From NCBI GenBank assembly GCA_021151665.1, contig JAGKWW010000040.1:1-26422 (forward strand): a stretch of 26,422 bases of DNA, written 5' to 3'. Positions 1 to 8,519 of this stretch are shown piece by piece (the stretch's first letter is position 1; every line of letters starts with the position of its first letter). Source of the DNA: Flavobacteriaceae bacterium. Lineage in GTDB: Bacteria; Bacteroidota; Bacteroidia; Flavobacteriales; Flavobacteriaceae. Position numbers and translations under genes: made by a program. The notes below the pieces were generated by a model. That model ran no database searches. It was not told the origin of the DNA and was given only the letters and a program-made list of their open reading frames with translations.

Positions 1-2
1 CA

Positions 3-2093
3 CTATCACACAATGAGCAAAGGGTGGAGCTATCGGGCGCGCTCCGGGATAGCACCTACAAAGACCTGAAACTGACTTTTGACGACGTAGACCTTAACAA
101 AATAACACCATCCCTGGATAGCCTCAGCTTTGGGGGCAGGGTAAACGGAAATGTGAGCTTCCGCCAGAACAAATCTCAGTATACACCTGCGGCAGCGCTC
201 ACTATAGACAGCCTGAAGGTAAATAAATTTGAAATGGGTAACCTCGACCTGCAGGTAACCGGCGATCAGTCATTGCGTAAGTTTAATGTCAATACATCGA
301 TAATAAGGAATAACGACGAAGTGTTTAACACTACCGGCAACATCGAAATTGTAAACAGGCAAACATTACTATCGCTTGATGCGCAATTTTATAAGTTCGA
401 CCTGAGTCCGCTCACGGTATTCCTTAAATCGGTTTTCCCCGAAATCCGTGGCACCGCATCAGGACGCGCGGCTATTGTTGGTAACGCCAAAAATCCGGAG
501 ATAGATGGCAGGCTCTACCTCAAGAATGCGGGTCTGAAGGTGGGTTACCTCAATACCAATTTTAACTTTGAGGAGGATGCGATGGTAGACCTCACTGAAC
601 GCGAAATATCGTTTCGGAACATCGAGCTTACCGATGCAAAATTTGGCACTAAAGGCAGGCTGAACGGCACAGTATACCATAAATTCTTTAAAGACTGGGA
701 ACTCGACCTGGGCATGACTTCGGACAGGTTGCTGGTGCTTAATACCGAAGATTCTGATGAGGCATTGTTTTACGGGACTGCCTTTATCAAGGGGAGGGCA
801 AATATCAAAGGCCCTGTAACATCGTTGGTAATTACTGCTGATGCAGAGTCTGCATCCGGGACGGACATCAAGATACCGATGAATAACACCGGGGCTGCCG
901 GCAACAATGCCAGTTACATTGACTTCCTGAGCCCTAAGGAGAAAGAAGACCGTCACAAAGGCATAGCGCAAAAAGAAACCCGCACTTATAAAGGCCTTGA
1001 AATGAACTTCGATCTGAACATTACACCCGATGCGAATATCGAGATTATTATTGATAAGAACACAGGGCATAGCCTTTCGGCGAAAGGGGATGGCAACATG
1101 CTCCTGGAGATTAACACATTGGGCAAGTTTAATATGTGGGGAGATTTCCAGGTACGCAGCGGGCAGTATAATTTTAAATACGGAGGTATAATAGACAAAA
1201 AATTTATCGTGCGCCAGGGCGGCTATATTACCTGGGCAGGCGACCCTACAAGGGCAACCCTCAACCTTGAAGCCGTTTATAAAACGCAGGCCAACCCATC
1301 TATCCTTCTTGAAAATCCGAACTTTAACCGCACGCTCCCTGTAGAGGTGGTAACCGTGCTTACGGGGAACCTTACCAATCCGGAACCCGACTTTATCATT
1401 AACTTCCCGAATGTAAGCTCGGTAATGAAATCGGACCTTGAATACCGCCTTGCCGATGCCGATACACGAAAATTCCAAGCGCTGTCATTGCTGTCTACAG
1501 GTACTTTCCTTAGCCAGAACAACGCTAACACCGCCGTTTACGGAAGCCTTTTTGAACGGGCGGGCAGCTTGTTGAACGGACTTTTGGCGGATGATGAGAG
1601 TAAGCTGAACGTGAACTTAACTTACGTGAACGGAGAGAAAAACCCGTTTGTAGAAACATCATCGCAGCTCGGGCTCACATTATCGTCTCAGATAAATGAC
1701 CGTATTACGGTGAATGGGCAGTTAGGTGTGCCGGTTGGCGGTGTAAACGAGTCGGTTATTGTAGGAAACGTAGAGGTTCAGCTGCGCCTTAATGAGGATG
1801 GTACACTAAAAGCCAGAGTATTTAACAGGGAAAATGATATCAACTTCCTTGGCGAAGGCATCGGATATACACAGGGAGTAGGTATGACTTATGAGGTAAA
1901 CTTTGATACCTTCCGTGAGCTGCTGCGTACTATCTTCAAAAAAGCACAGCAGGACGTGAAGCAGGATGATGAAGGAACAGATTCTTCAGATTCTGAATTC
2001 TCTGAAGAATATATAAAGTTTATTGAAAACAGGAATCGCAAAAAACCAAATCAGCAAATTCCGGATTCGCAACGCACGCCCGACGATCATTAG
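3..2093 (+). CDS. tamB: TamB-family translocation/assembly protein, C-terminal part (5' end outside window)
   Basis: TamB (DUF490 family) is an inner-membrane-anchored periplasmic protein with a long beta-rich groove, implicated in moving lipids or outer-membrane proteins across the periplasm. The reading frame is open to the first base of the window with no stop, so the true start lies upstream; the GTG at 24 is only the first possible start inside the window. About 697 residues are visible. They show the repetitive amphipathic beta pattern of the family (many alternating polar/hydrophobic strands rich in Asn, Gly and Asp) and end in the conserved C-terminal region, including a Gly-rich strand pair ending MTYEVNFDTFRELL, followed by an acidic, charged tail of about 60 residues. 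The family assignment is confident; the exact substrate in Bacteroidota is not established. A 196-base AT-rich gap separates it from pfkA. Confidence 0.9.
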   Translation, partial: LSHNEQRVELSGALRDSTYKDLKLTFDDVDLNKITPSLDSLSFGGRVNGNVSFRQNKSQYTPAAALTIDSLKVNKFEMGNLDLQVTGDQSLRKFNVNTSIIRNNDEVFNTTGNIEIVNRQTLLSLDAQFYKFDLSPLTVFLKSVFPEIRGTASGRAAIVGNAKNPEIDGRLYLKNAGLKVGYLNTNFNFEEDAMVDLTEREISFRNIELTDAKFGTKGRLNGTVYHKFFKDWELDLGMTSDRLLVLNTEDSDEALFYGTAFIKGRANIKGPVTSLVITADAESASGTDIKIPMNNTGAAGNNASYIDFLSPKEKEDRHKGIAQKETRTYKGLEMNFDLNITPDANIEIIIDKNTGHSLSAKGDGNMLLEINTLGKFNMWGDFQVRSGQYNFKYGGIIDKKFIVRQGGYITWAGDPTRATLNLEAVYKTQANPSILLENPNFNRTLPVEVVTVLTGNLTNPEPDFIINFPNVSSVMKSDLEYRLADADTRKFQALSLLSTGTFLSQNNANTAVYGSLFERAGSLLNGLLADDESKLNVNLTYVNGEKNPFVETSSQLGLTLSSQINDRITVNGQLGVPVGGVNESVIVGNVEVQLRLNEDGTLKARVFNRENDINFLGEGIGYTQGVGMTYEVNFDTFRELLRTIFKKAQQDVKQDDEGTDSSDSEFSEEYIKFIENRNRKKPNQQIPDSQRTPDDH

Positions 2094-2264
2094 CGAAAAA
2101 ATAAGGCTCTGAAATTAAATATGTCGCAAATTCCCCGATCACCGGGCTGTATGTTTTATCGGCATTAACATTTCATCAGGAAAAACTTATTAACGAAAAC
2201 GTTTGAAATGTTACACATTTATTAATGGATTTTAAAATCAAATAAATTAATGATATAAAATTAT

Positions 2265-2272
2265 TAATTTTA
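2265..2272 (+). promoter_or_regulatory. Possible -7 element for pfkA-gap
   Basis: TAATTTTA matches the Bacteroidota -7 consensus TAnnTTTG at all but the last base. It would start transcription about 10 bases before the pfkA ATG at 2290. No good -33 TTTG lies at the right distance. The gap 2094-2289 is very AT-rich over its last 80 bases and contains no other recognisable feature except a weak 4-bp hairpin near 2133-2146. Confidence 0.3.
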
Positions 2273-2289
2273 CAATCAAATATTAAAAA

Positions 2290-3276
2290 ATGTCTGACAT
2301 TGTAAAAAAAATCGGCGTACTGACATCCGGTGGGGATTCACCCGGAATGAATGCCGCGATTAGGGCTGTTGTGCGTACCTGCGCCTACCATAATATTGAA
2401 TGTGCCGGTATTTACCGCGGCTACCAGGGAATGATAGAAGGCGATTTTAAAGAAATGGGCCCTCGCTCTGTAAACAATATTATCAATAAAGGCGGTACCA
2501 TACTTAAATCGGCCCGGTCAAAAGAATTTATGACTGAAGAAGGCCGCAAAAAGGCTTACGAAAACCTTAAGAAAAATAATATCGATGCGCTTGTTGTAAT
2601 TGGCGGAAACGGCAGTTTTACAGGTGCTTTGCTTTTTAATAAAGAATTTAATTTCCCGGTAATAGGAATTCCGGGGACTATAGACAACGATATTTACGGA
2701 ACAAGCTTTACGCTGGGTTACGACACTGCGCTAAATACCGTTGTGGAGGTGATCGATAAAATACGTGATACCGCAAGCTCGCACAACAGGCTTTTCTTTG
2801 TCGAGGTTATGGGCCGCGATGCCGGGCATATCGCCCTTAACGCAGGTATTGGTGCCGGAGCCGAGGAGATATTGATTCCTGAGGAAGATATGGGTCTTGA
2901 CAGGCTTCTTGATTCATTGCGTAAAAGTAAGGCTTCCGGTAAATCGTCGAGCATCGTGGTAATTGCCGAAGGCGATAAGATAGGAAAAAACGCCTTCGAG
3001 CTTAAAGACTATGTAGAAGAGAATATGCCCGAATATGACGTAAGGGTATCGATACTCGGCCATATGCAGCGTGGCGGTGCACCCACTTGCTTTGACAGGG
3101 TGCTGGCAAGCAGGCTGGGCGTAAAGGCGGTAGAAACTTTGCTTGAAGGCAAATCGAACTTCATGGCGGGGATTATGAAAGACGAGATCATCCTTACTCC
3201 CCTTGAAAATGCGGTAAAAGGGAAGTCGCAGGTGGATGCGGAACTGATCCGCGTATCAGACATTGTGTCGATTTAA
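2290..3276 (+). CDS. pfkA: ATP-dependent 6-phosphofructokinase
   Basis: Phosphorylates fructose 6-phosphate to fructose 1,6-bisphosphate, the committed step of glycolysis, in the cytoplasm. The 328-residue length fits bacterial PfkA (about 320). Visible motifs are the N-terminal phosphate loop LTSGGDSPGMNAAIR, the nucleotide loop GGNGSFTGA (105-113), the catalytic loop PGTIDNDIYGTS, the EVMGRDAGH fructose-phosphate segment and GHMQRGG. The glycine of PGTIDND and the glycine after N107 fit an ATP-using rather than a pyrophosphate-using enzyme. One oddity: the nucleotide loop has Asn107 where the family has Asp (Asp103 in the E. coli enzyme, a Mg-ATP contact). ATG at 2290 is preceded by an A-rich leader. 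gap follows 49 bases later, so the two are probably cotranscribed. Confidence 0.96.
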   Translation: MSDIVKKIGVLTSGGDSPGMNAAIRAVVRTCAYHNIECAGIYRGYQGMIEGDFKEMGPRSVNNIINKGGTILKSARSKEFMTEEGRKKAYENLKKNNIDALVVIGGNGSFTGALLFNKEFNFPVIGIPGTIDNDIYGTSFTLGYDTALNTVVEVIDKIRDTASSHNRLFFVEVMGRDAGHIALNAGIGAGAEEILIPEEDMGLDRLLDSLRKSKASGKSSSIVVIAEGDKIGKNAFELKDYVEENMPEYDVRVSILGHMQRGGAPTCFDRVLASRLGVKAVETLLEGKSNFMAGIMKDEIILTPLENAVKGKSQVDAELIRVSDIVSI

Positions 3277-3290
3277 CGGCACGCCGGATT

Positions 3291-3320
3291 AATAAAGAGA
3301 AACAAATAAATAAAGAGAAA
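3291..3320 (+). repeat. 12-base direct repeat between pfkA and gap
   Basis: AATAAAGAGAAA occurs at 3291-3302 and again at 3309-3320. The second copy ends five bases before the gap start codon. The purine-rich copies could act in translation initiation of gap or be a simple local duplication. Confidence 0.5.
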
Positions 3321-3325
3321 AGGAA

Positions 3326-4327
3326 ATGGCTAAAATTAAATTAGGAATAAACGGTTTCGGACGTATTGGAAGGATCGTTTTCCGCGAAACCCTGAACAGG
3401 GATAATGTAGAGGTTGTTGCAATTAATGACCTTCTCGATGTAGACCACCTGGCTTACCTGCTGAAGTACGACTCGGTACACGGGCGCTTTGCAGGCAAAA
3501 TAGAAGTGAAGGATGGCAATCTATATGTAAATGACAAACACATTCGCGTAACCGCCGAGAAAGACCCTACCGTACTCAAATGGGATGAGGCAGGTGTAGA
3601 TGTAGTAGCCGAATGTACCGGAATATTTACTACACTCGAAAAGGCGCAGGCCCACATTACCGGTGGCGCTAAGAAAGTGATCATCTCTGCGCCGTCTGCC
3701 GATGCGCCTATGTTTGTTATGGGTGTAAACCATGATAAGGCGACAGCTGATGACAGGATCGTATCTAACGCATCGTGCACTACCAACTGCCTTGCTCCAT
3801 TGGCAAAAGTGATACACGACAACTTTGGCATTGTTGAAGGCCTTATGACAACCATTCACGCTACAACAGCTACCCAGCTTACGGTAGACGGGCCATCGAG
3901 GAAAGACTTCCGTGGCGGCCGTGCAGCGTTGCTTAATATTATTCCTGCAAGTACAGGCGCTGCCAAAGCAGTGGGTAAAGTAATCCCGGAACTGAACGGT
4001 AAGCTTACAGGTATGTCTATGCGCGTTCCTACTGCCGATGTTTCTGTGGTAGACCTTACGGTAAAGCTTTCTAAGGAAACGACTTATGAAGAGATCATGG
4101 CGGTACTTAAGAACGCTTCTGAAACTTCGATGAAAGGTGTAATGGGTTATACCGAAGATGACGTGGTATCTCAGGACTTCGTTGGCGAGTCGCTTACCAG
4201 CGTGGTAGATGCCAAAGCAGGTATCGGGCTTAATTCAACGTTTTTCAAGATCGTATCATGGTATGATAACGAGTACGGTTATTCAAGCAAGCTGATTGAC
4301 CTTGCCGTGCACATTGCAACATTATAA
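3326..4327 (+). CDS. gap: Glyceraldehyde-3-phosphate dehydrogenase, type I
   Basis: Oxidises glyceraldehyde 3-phosphate to 1,3-bisphosphoglycerate with NAD, in the cytoplasm. The 333-residue length is standard. Motifs: the N-terminal Rossmann glycines GFGRIGR; the active-site segment SNASCTTNCLAP with nucleophile Cys151; the general base His178 in TTIHATTATQ; the phosphate-site region VDGPSRKDFRGGRAA; and the C-terminal WYDNEYGYS. VVAINDL around residue 32 keeps the Asp typical of NAD specificity. It is second in a pfkA-gap pair and ends at a strong intrinsic terminator, so the pair forms a closed glycolytic unit. Confidence 0.98.
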   Translation: MAKIKLGINGFGRIGRIVFRETLNRDNVEVVAINDLLDVDHLAYLLKYDSVHGRFAGKIEVKDGNLYVNDKHIRVTAEKDPTVLKWDEAGVDVVAECTGIFTTLEKAQAHITGGAKKVIISAPSADAPMFVMGVNHDKATADDRIVSNASCTTNCLAPLAKVIHDNFGIVEGLMTTIHATTATQLTVDGPSRKDFRGGRAALLNIIPASTGAAKAVGKVIPELNGKLTGMSMRVPTADVSVVDLTVKLSKETTYEEIMAVLKNASETSMKGVMGYTEDDVVSQDFVGESLTSVVDAKAGIGLNSTFFKIVSWYDNEYGYSSKLIDLAVHIATL

Positions 4328-4341
4328 TTATTTTTTAACTT

Positions 4342-4380
4342 GTCCCGCCGTTAGCAATTAATGGCGGGACTTGTTTTTAT
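4342..4380 (+). terminator. Intrinsic terminator after gap
   Basis: A 12-bp stem (GTCCCGCCGTTA at 4342-4353 with TAATGGCGGGAC at 4359-4370, one G-U pair) closes a 5-base loop and is followed by TTGTTTTTAT. This is a textbook rho-independent terminator 14 bases after the gap stop. Confidence 0.92.
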
Positions 4381-4422
4381 ACCCCAACCAAAACCCTAAC
4401 TAACCCGGAATAATTATTTATT

Positions 4423-5271
4423 ATGAAATTAATTGTTGACAGTGGCGCCACAAAAGCTGACTGGATCGCTCTTGACGAAGACGGCAACAGGCTTTTTACC
4501 ACACAAACACTTGGGCTGAGCCCGGAGGTAATAGACCGTGCTGAAGCGCTGGAACGCCTTGAGGCCCGCTTTGATATCTACAACAACCGCAACGATGTGA
4601 GCAGCCTTTATTTTTACGGTGCCGGCTGCGGTACCGACAGGATGAAGAATTTTATGAAAGATATCTTTCAGGAGTTTTTTCCCAATGCCGAAATATCGGT
4701 GAAAGAGGATACCTATGCTGCTGCTTATGCCACTAATCCGGCTAACGAAAAAGCTATAATCTGCATATTGGGCACGGGCTCCAACTGCAGTTATTTTGAT
4801 GGTGAAGAGCTTCACCAGAAAGTACAGTCGCTTGGCTACATTGCCATGGACGATTGCAGCGGCAACCGTTTTGGCCGCGACCTGGTAAGGGCTTACTACT
4901 TTAACAAGATGCCAAAGGCGATGGCAGAGGAGTTTGCCGCAGAATACGACCTTGACCCGGACACTATTAAGCATAACCTGTATAAGGAACCTAACCCAAA
5001 TGCTTACCTTGCTACATTCGCAAAATTCCTGATCCAGCATAAAGACGATGCGTTTATAAAAGCGATCATTATCGATGCAATGCAGACGTTTGTAGATAAC
5101 TATATTACTCAGTACGAAAATGCACATGAGGTGCCGGTGCATTTTGTAGGCTCTATTGCTTTTTATCTAAAGGCAGAGCTCGCCGAGGTACTGCAGAAGA
5201 ATAACCTGAAGCTGGGCAATATCCTGCGCAGGCCGATAGACGGGTTGATAGATTACCACAACCTGAACTAA
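4423..5271 (+). CDS. BadF/BadG/BcrA-type ATPase, N-acetylglucosamine kinase-like
   Basis: Member of the ASKHA sugar-kinase fold. Visible are the phosphate-1 loop DSGATKADW (6-14), a likely catalytic Asp96 in KEDTYAAAYA, the phosphate-2 loop GTGSN (117-121), a DDCSGNRFGRD segment (143-153) and the C-terminal adenosine-site strand VHFVGSIAFYL. The 282-residue length suits GlcNAc kinase-like members, whose usual job is phosphorylating a free amino sugar for recycling. The substrate cannot be read from sequence; MurNAc, GlcNAc or a mixed specificity are all possible. It stands alone between two terminators. The presence of an amidase and a NagZ-like enzyme in the same window makes wall-sugar recycling plausible, but this is inference. 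Confidence 0.82.
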   Translation: MKLIVDSGATKADWIALDEDGNRLFTTQTLGLSPEVIDRAEALERLEARFDIYNNRNDVSSLYFYGAGCGTDRMKNFMKDIFQEFFPNAEISVKEDTYAAAYATNPANEKAIICILGTGSNCSYFDGEELHQKVQSLGYIAMDDCSGNRFGRDLVRAYYFNKMPKAMAEEFAAEYDLDPDTIKHNLYKEPNPNAYLATFAKFLIQHKDDAFIKAIIIDAMQTFVDNYITQYENAHEVPVHFVGSIAFYLKAELAEVLQKNNLKLGNILRRPIDGLIDYHNLN

Positions 5272-5272
5272 T

Positions 5273-5302
5273 AAAAAATGGAAGCCTGAGCTTCCATTTT
5301 TT
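5273..5302. terminator. Bidirectional terminator between the kinase gene and ridA
   Basis: TGGAAGC (5279-5285), loop CTGA, GCTTCCA (5290-5296), flanked by six A on the left and six T on the right, gives a 13-bp stem able to terminate transcription from both sides. The converging genes end at 5271 (plus) and 5301 (minus). Confidence 0.93.
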
Positions 5303-5681
5303 ATTTTATAGCGACCATAGATATTTCCACATTCACGTTTTTAGGAAGGCATGCCACCTGTACGGTTTCCCGGGCGGGCGCAGTACTTTCGTCAAAGTAG
5401 CTTCCATAAACTGAATTTATGCGGGCAAAGTCATTCATATCCATAATAAAGATAGTGGTCTTTACGACATTTTCGAAAGTCATCCCTCCGGCCTCGAGTA
5501 CGGCTTTCATGTTTTCCATTACCTGCTTTGTTTCCGCCTCGATACTGTCAAGGACGATCTCACCTGTGGCAGGGTTAATAGCAATTTGACCTGAGGTATA
5601 GAGCGTATTGCCCATCAATACCGCCTGGCTGTAAGGGCCGATAGGAGCAGGCGCCTTTTCTGTAAAGATTATTTTTTTCAT
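5301..5681 (-). CDS. ridA: RidA-family reactive enamine/imine deaminase
   Basis: RidA (YjgF/YER057c/UK114) hydrolyses reactive 2-aminoacrylate-type enamines and imines released by PLP enzymes, in the cytoplasm as a trimer. The 126-residue length is standard. The protein shows the N-terminal APAPIGPYSQA segment, TSGQIAINPATGEIV, and the active-site arginine Arg104 in PARETVQVACLP with Glu119 near the C-terminus. It begins 19 bases after the lptD stop on the same strand with no terminator between, so it is probably cotranscribed with lptD. No functional link between the two is obvious. Confidence 0.95.
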   Translation of the reverse strand: MKKIIFTEKAPAPIGPYSQAVLMGNTLYTSGQIAINPATGEIVLDSIEAETKQVMENMKAVLEAGGMTFENVVKTTIFIMDMNDFARINSVYGSYFDESTAPARETVQVACLPKNVNVEISMVAIK

Positions 5682-5700
5682 ATAATGATTTTGTTACCGC

Positions 5701-8433
5701 TTACCTGATCGTCCTGTCCGGCACCTGGCGCTTATCCCACTTGATATCGCTTAGCACAGAGGCTTTAATTCCGATAAAGAATGCCCAGTACTTGTTGGTT
5801 CCCATAGGCACCCAGTTAAAATTCATGCGCCAGCTCAGGAGGTCGCGCTCAAAACGCAGCTGCGTAAAAGTGACTCCGCGCTGTACAAAGTCGTAACCGG
5901 TAGAGAACCCTGCCTTCCAACGTTTGGTGACATCGAGATTACCCGACACCATCAGTGAGTTGCCCGATATCTTATTTTGCCGGTTATCGTTAGAGTAGGT
6001 TAGCGAGTAGGCGAGCTTTATATCAAACGGCAACTTGGCATTATAGAATCTGCTGCCTTCTTCCTCATCCTTATCCTCTTCATCGTCTTCTTCGGTAAAC
6101 ATACTCTGCCGGCTGTCGCCCATGTTGGTACCCGTACCGAACAGATCATCGGTACGCCCACCGTTTCGTGCCGTCTGGCTGCTCTCGTCGCGGTTGCCTT
6201 TGGTTCCCGAATTGGTAAATGAGTAGTTTAGGGTAAGGTTGGCGCTCGTCATCCGGAACAGGCTGCCACCGTTATCAATGTTGTACTTTTCGATGGTGCG
6301 CCCCGCGTTATCAAGCGCGTACGGGTTAAGTGTCATCCCGAAGTTTACGTTCATCTTATCCTTCAGCAGGTTGGTACCTCCCGTTACGCGTAGCGGCTCC
6401 CAGGCGAGTGAGTCGGCTGTAATATCGTATGAGGTAGAGAATGTCAGGTTGTTAAGCAACATTACCTTTTTAGGCTCGGTGGCCTTTTCGTCTTCGTCGC
6501 GAACCTTTGCCTCAAACGTATTGTTTACCTGAATACCTACAGTATTTGAATAGCTTTTGCTCGGTGCGCCGAAAAGCCCACTGTCAAAACGGGTATAGTC
6601 AGCATAGCGCGTTCCCGAAGCATCAAGCTGGTAGGTATCATAATACTGCTTAAAACTCGGAGTATAATTGTAGCTGACAGACGGACGCACTACGTGGCGG
6701 ATGGCCTGTATCTTTTTATCATCACCAAAATTAAAGGTACCGTAAATAGTGGTACCGATATTCGAATTGAAGTTATAAGTGCGGAAGCTGTCAAAGCCGT
6801 TTACATCTTTCGTAACTACTTTGTTCTCTGTAGGGGAAAACTCTCTTTCAATAGTATTCATTACCCAGGTTTCCTGGTAATTGGTTCCTGCAGAAACGCT
6901 AAAGTAACGGAATACCTTAAAGTTCGTATTCAGTGGGATGGTGTGCTGAACACCACTACGGGCCGCATTGAACATTTCAGGCTTAAAGAAAACGGAGTCG
7001 TTGGTGCGTATCCTGTTTTCCCCTCTCAGGTTGTATTGAAGGTTCAGGTTTTTTATAAAGCCTTTCTTAGGCGCATCGGCAGGGGCGAAAGGAAAAATTC
7101 GGTCTACGCTTGCCTGCAGCGTCGGTAGCGTCATATTGATATTGCCGGTGCCCGTATCCTGGCTATGCGAAATCCCGAGCGACATATTTACCTGTGGGAC
7201 CGTTCGGAATGTCTTAGAATACGTTATCGATGAATTCATTGTATTGTTAAGGCTCGACCCGATATTCATCGTGTTAATTGACTGAGAGAAGTACTTGCTT
7301 GAACCGAGGTTAACACTCGCGGAAAAACGCGAATCGGGATTAGCCTTTGCGTCCTGCGAATGGCTCCACTGAATGTTATAGATCTTGCCCACGGTATAAT
7401 CTGGAAACCCGCGTTCGCTTGTTACCTGGTTTTCGAACCGGAGCTGTACGTTACCTGTATACCGGTAGCGCTTGGCATAGCTTGACGCTCCCCGCAGGGC
7501 ATACGTACCGTTAGTGAAATAATCGCCGGTAAGCTCGAGGTCATAATAATCGGAGAGTGCAAAATAATACCCGCCGTTTTGCAGAAAGTAGCCACGTGAA
7601 TTGTTTTCGCCAAAAGTGGGTACGATAAAACCACTCTCGGCGGTATCGCTCATCGGGAAAAATGCAAACGGAAGCCCGATAGGGGTAGGTACTCCGGCAA
7701 TTACCATATTGGTAGGGCCAACAACCACTTTCTTACCCGGCACCAGTTTTACCTTTTGTGTTACGAAATAATACTCGGGGTCGTCAATATTTTTAGAAGT
7801 GGTAAAGCGCGCACCTTTAATAAAATAAACTGAGTCGTTCTCCTTTTTCGTGATCTCGCCTTTAATGCGAAACTCTCCCTGGTCGGAGCGGGAATTCCAA
7901 ACCCTCGCTTTTTTCGATTTGGTATTAAAATGGATGGAATCGGCCTCAACCACGTTGGTTCCCTGCTTAAAGAAAGGATATTGGGTGTAGACGCCCGCCG
8001 AATCTTTAATGCGGCCTGCATACACCTCATTTTTTTCGTAGTTCATCACAATATTGCCGGCCTTTAGCTCGATATCTTTATAGTACAGCTCAGCTTCGTC
8101 GTGAAGGGTAAGCTCCTTGCGTTTCTGGTCGAGTTTTTCATAGCCTTTGGCCTTGCGGCGCACTGTGGCATCAAGGGCAGCTTTCTTTGGCTTGAGGGTG
8201 TCTGCTTTTATAGTGTCTTTAACACGTGCAGCAACCACCTTTGCAGTATCGGGCACAGCGGCCGGTTTTTTTTCGGCCTGGCGGGCGGGTACCGGTATAC
8301 CACGGCCACGCTTACCGGTTTCCTGAGCTAACGTTTTATGGCTCACCGACATGAGCAGTATTGCGGATAAAACGATATGAAATAAGTTTGTGCGCAACGG
8401 TATTAATACTATTTTTGTAAAAAAGTGGCTCAT
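5701..8433 (-). CDS. lptD: Putative LPS-assembly protein LptD (Bacteroidota type)
   Basis: LptD is the outer-membrane beta-barrel that inserts lipopolysaccharide into the outer leaflet. This 910-residue protein has a signal peptide (about 1-36), a Lys/Ala/Pro-rich linker (about 40-90), an OstA-like periplasmic beta-jellyroll (about 110-240, with the GNIVMNYEKNEVYAGRIKDS strand) and a long C-terminal barrel rich in alternating Tyr/Asn/Ser strands. The segment PIGLPFAFFPMSDTAESGF at the jellyroll-barrel junction is typical of the family. A highly acidic insertion (about 14 residues near 779-793) probably forms a loop. The LptD cysteines used for disulfide maturation in E. coli are not evident. 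A consensus promoter lies upstream and ridA follows. Confidence 0.85.
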   Translation of the reverse strand: MSHFFTKIVLIPLRTNLFHIVLSAILLMSVSHKTLAQETGKRGRGIPVPARQAEKKPAAVPDTAKVVAARVKDTIKADTLKPKKAALDATVRRKAKGYEKLDQKRKELTLHDEAELYYKDIELKAGNIVMNYEKNEVYAGRIKDSAGVYTQYPFFKQGTNVVEADSIHFNTKSKKARVWNSRSDQGEFRIKGEITKKENDSVYFIKGARFTTSKNIDDPEYYFVTQKVKLVPGKKVVVGPTNMVIAGVPTPIGLPFAFFPMSDTAESGFIVPTFGENNSRGYFLQNGGYYFALSDYYDLELTGDYFTNGTYALRGASSYAKRYRYTGNVQLRFENQVTSERGFPDYTVGKIYNIQWSHSQDAKANPDSRFSASVNLGSSKYFSQSINTMNIGSSLNNTMNSSITYSKTFRTVPQVNMSLGISHSQDTGTGNINMTLPTLQASVDRIFPFAPADAPKKGFIKNLNLQYNLRGENRIRTNDSVFFKPEMFNAARSGVQHTIPLNTNFKVFRYFSVSAGTNYQETWVMNTIEREFSPTENKVVTKDVNGFDSFRTYNFNSNIGTTIYGTFNFGDDKKIQAIRHVVRPSVSYNYTPSFKQYYDTYQLDASGTRYADYTRFDSGLFGAPSKSYSNTVGIQVNNTFEAKVRDEDEKATEPKKVMLLNNLTFSTSYDITADSLAWEPLRVTGGTNLLKDKMNVNFGMTLNPYALDNAGRTIEKYNIDNGGSLFRMTSANLTLNYSFTNSGTKGNRDESSQTARNGGRTDDLFGTGTNMGDSRQSMFTEEDDEEDKDEEEGSRFYNAKLPFDIKLAYSLTYSNDNRQNKISGNSLMVSGNLDVTKRWKAGFSTGYDFVQRGVTFTQLRFERDLLSWRMNFNWVPMGTNKYWAFFIGIKASVLSDIKWDKRQVPDRTIR

Positions 8434-8450
8434 TTTTTGGAAGTGTCAAA

Positions 8451-8476
8451 CTTACGATAAATTTATCAAACGTAAG
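8451..8476. promoter_or_regulatory. Nested palindrome in the lptD/amidase divergent promoter region
   Basis: A perfect 12-base palindrome, GATAAATTTATC (8456-8467), lies inside an outer inverted repeat CTTACG (8451-8456) / CGTAAG (8471-8476). The inner palindrome sits at the predicted lptD transcription start, where a repressor would block initiation. Operator function is inferred only from position and symmetry. Confidence 0.4.
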
Positions 8477-8497
8477 TGCTAAATATATTTTAACAAA
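8467..8497 (-). promoter_or_regulatory. Promoter of lptD-ridA
   Basis: Read on the minus strand: TTTG (8497-8494), 19-base spacer, TACGTTTG (8474-8467). This is an exact match to the Bacteroidota TTTG/TAnnTTTG promoter. Transcription would start near 8460, leaving a leader of about 27 bases before the ATG at 8433. Confidence 0.72.
8484..8491 (+). promoter_or_regulatory. Possible -7 element of the amidase gene
   Basis: TATATTTT matches TAnnTTTG except for the last base and would start transcription near 8498, about 22 bases before the ATG at 8520. It lies between the -7 and -33 elements of the opposing lptD promoter, so the two promoters are interleaved. No clear -33 element is seen. Confidence 0.35.
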
Positions 8498-8519
8498 GAG
8501 GACTAATATCACTATTATA

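Noticed and set aside
459..1478. 339-codon open frame antisense to tamB
   Set aside because: Its translation is Cys/His/Phe-rich with no recognisable domain, and the plus strand clearly encodes TamB; it is a reverse-frame shadow.
2133..2146. Possible terminator hairpin after tamB
   Set aside because: Only four base pairs (CCCG/CGGG) and no clean T run; too weak to call.
4429..5142. 237-codon open frame antisense to the kinase gene
   Set aside because: No domain, and it lies entirely within a well-supported ASKHA kinase gene.
8447..8454. Second exact -7 match (TAAGTTTG, minus strand) in front of lptD
   Set aside because: The only upstream CAAA (minus-strand TTTG) is 12 bases away, too close for a -33 element; the site at 8474-8467 has the correct spacing.
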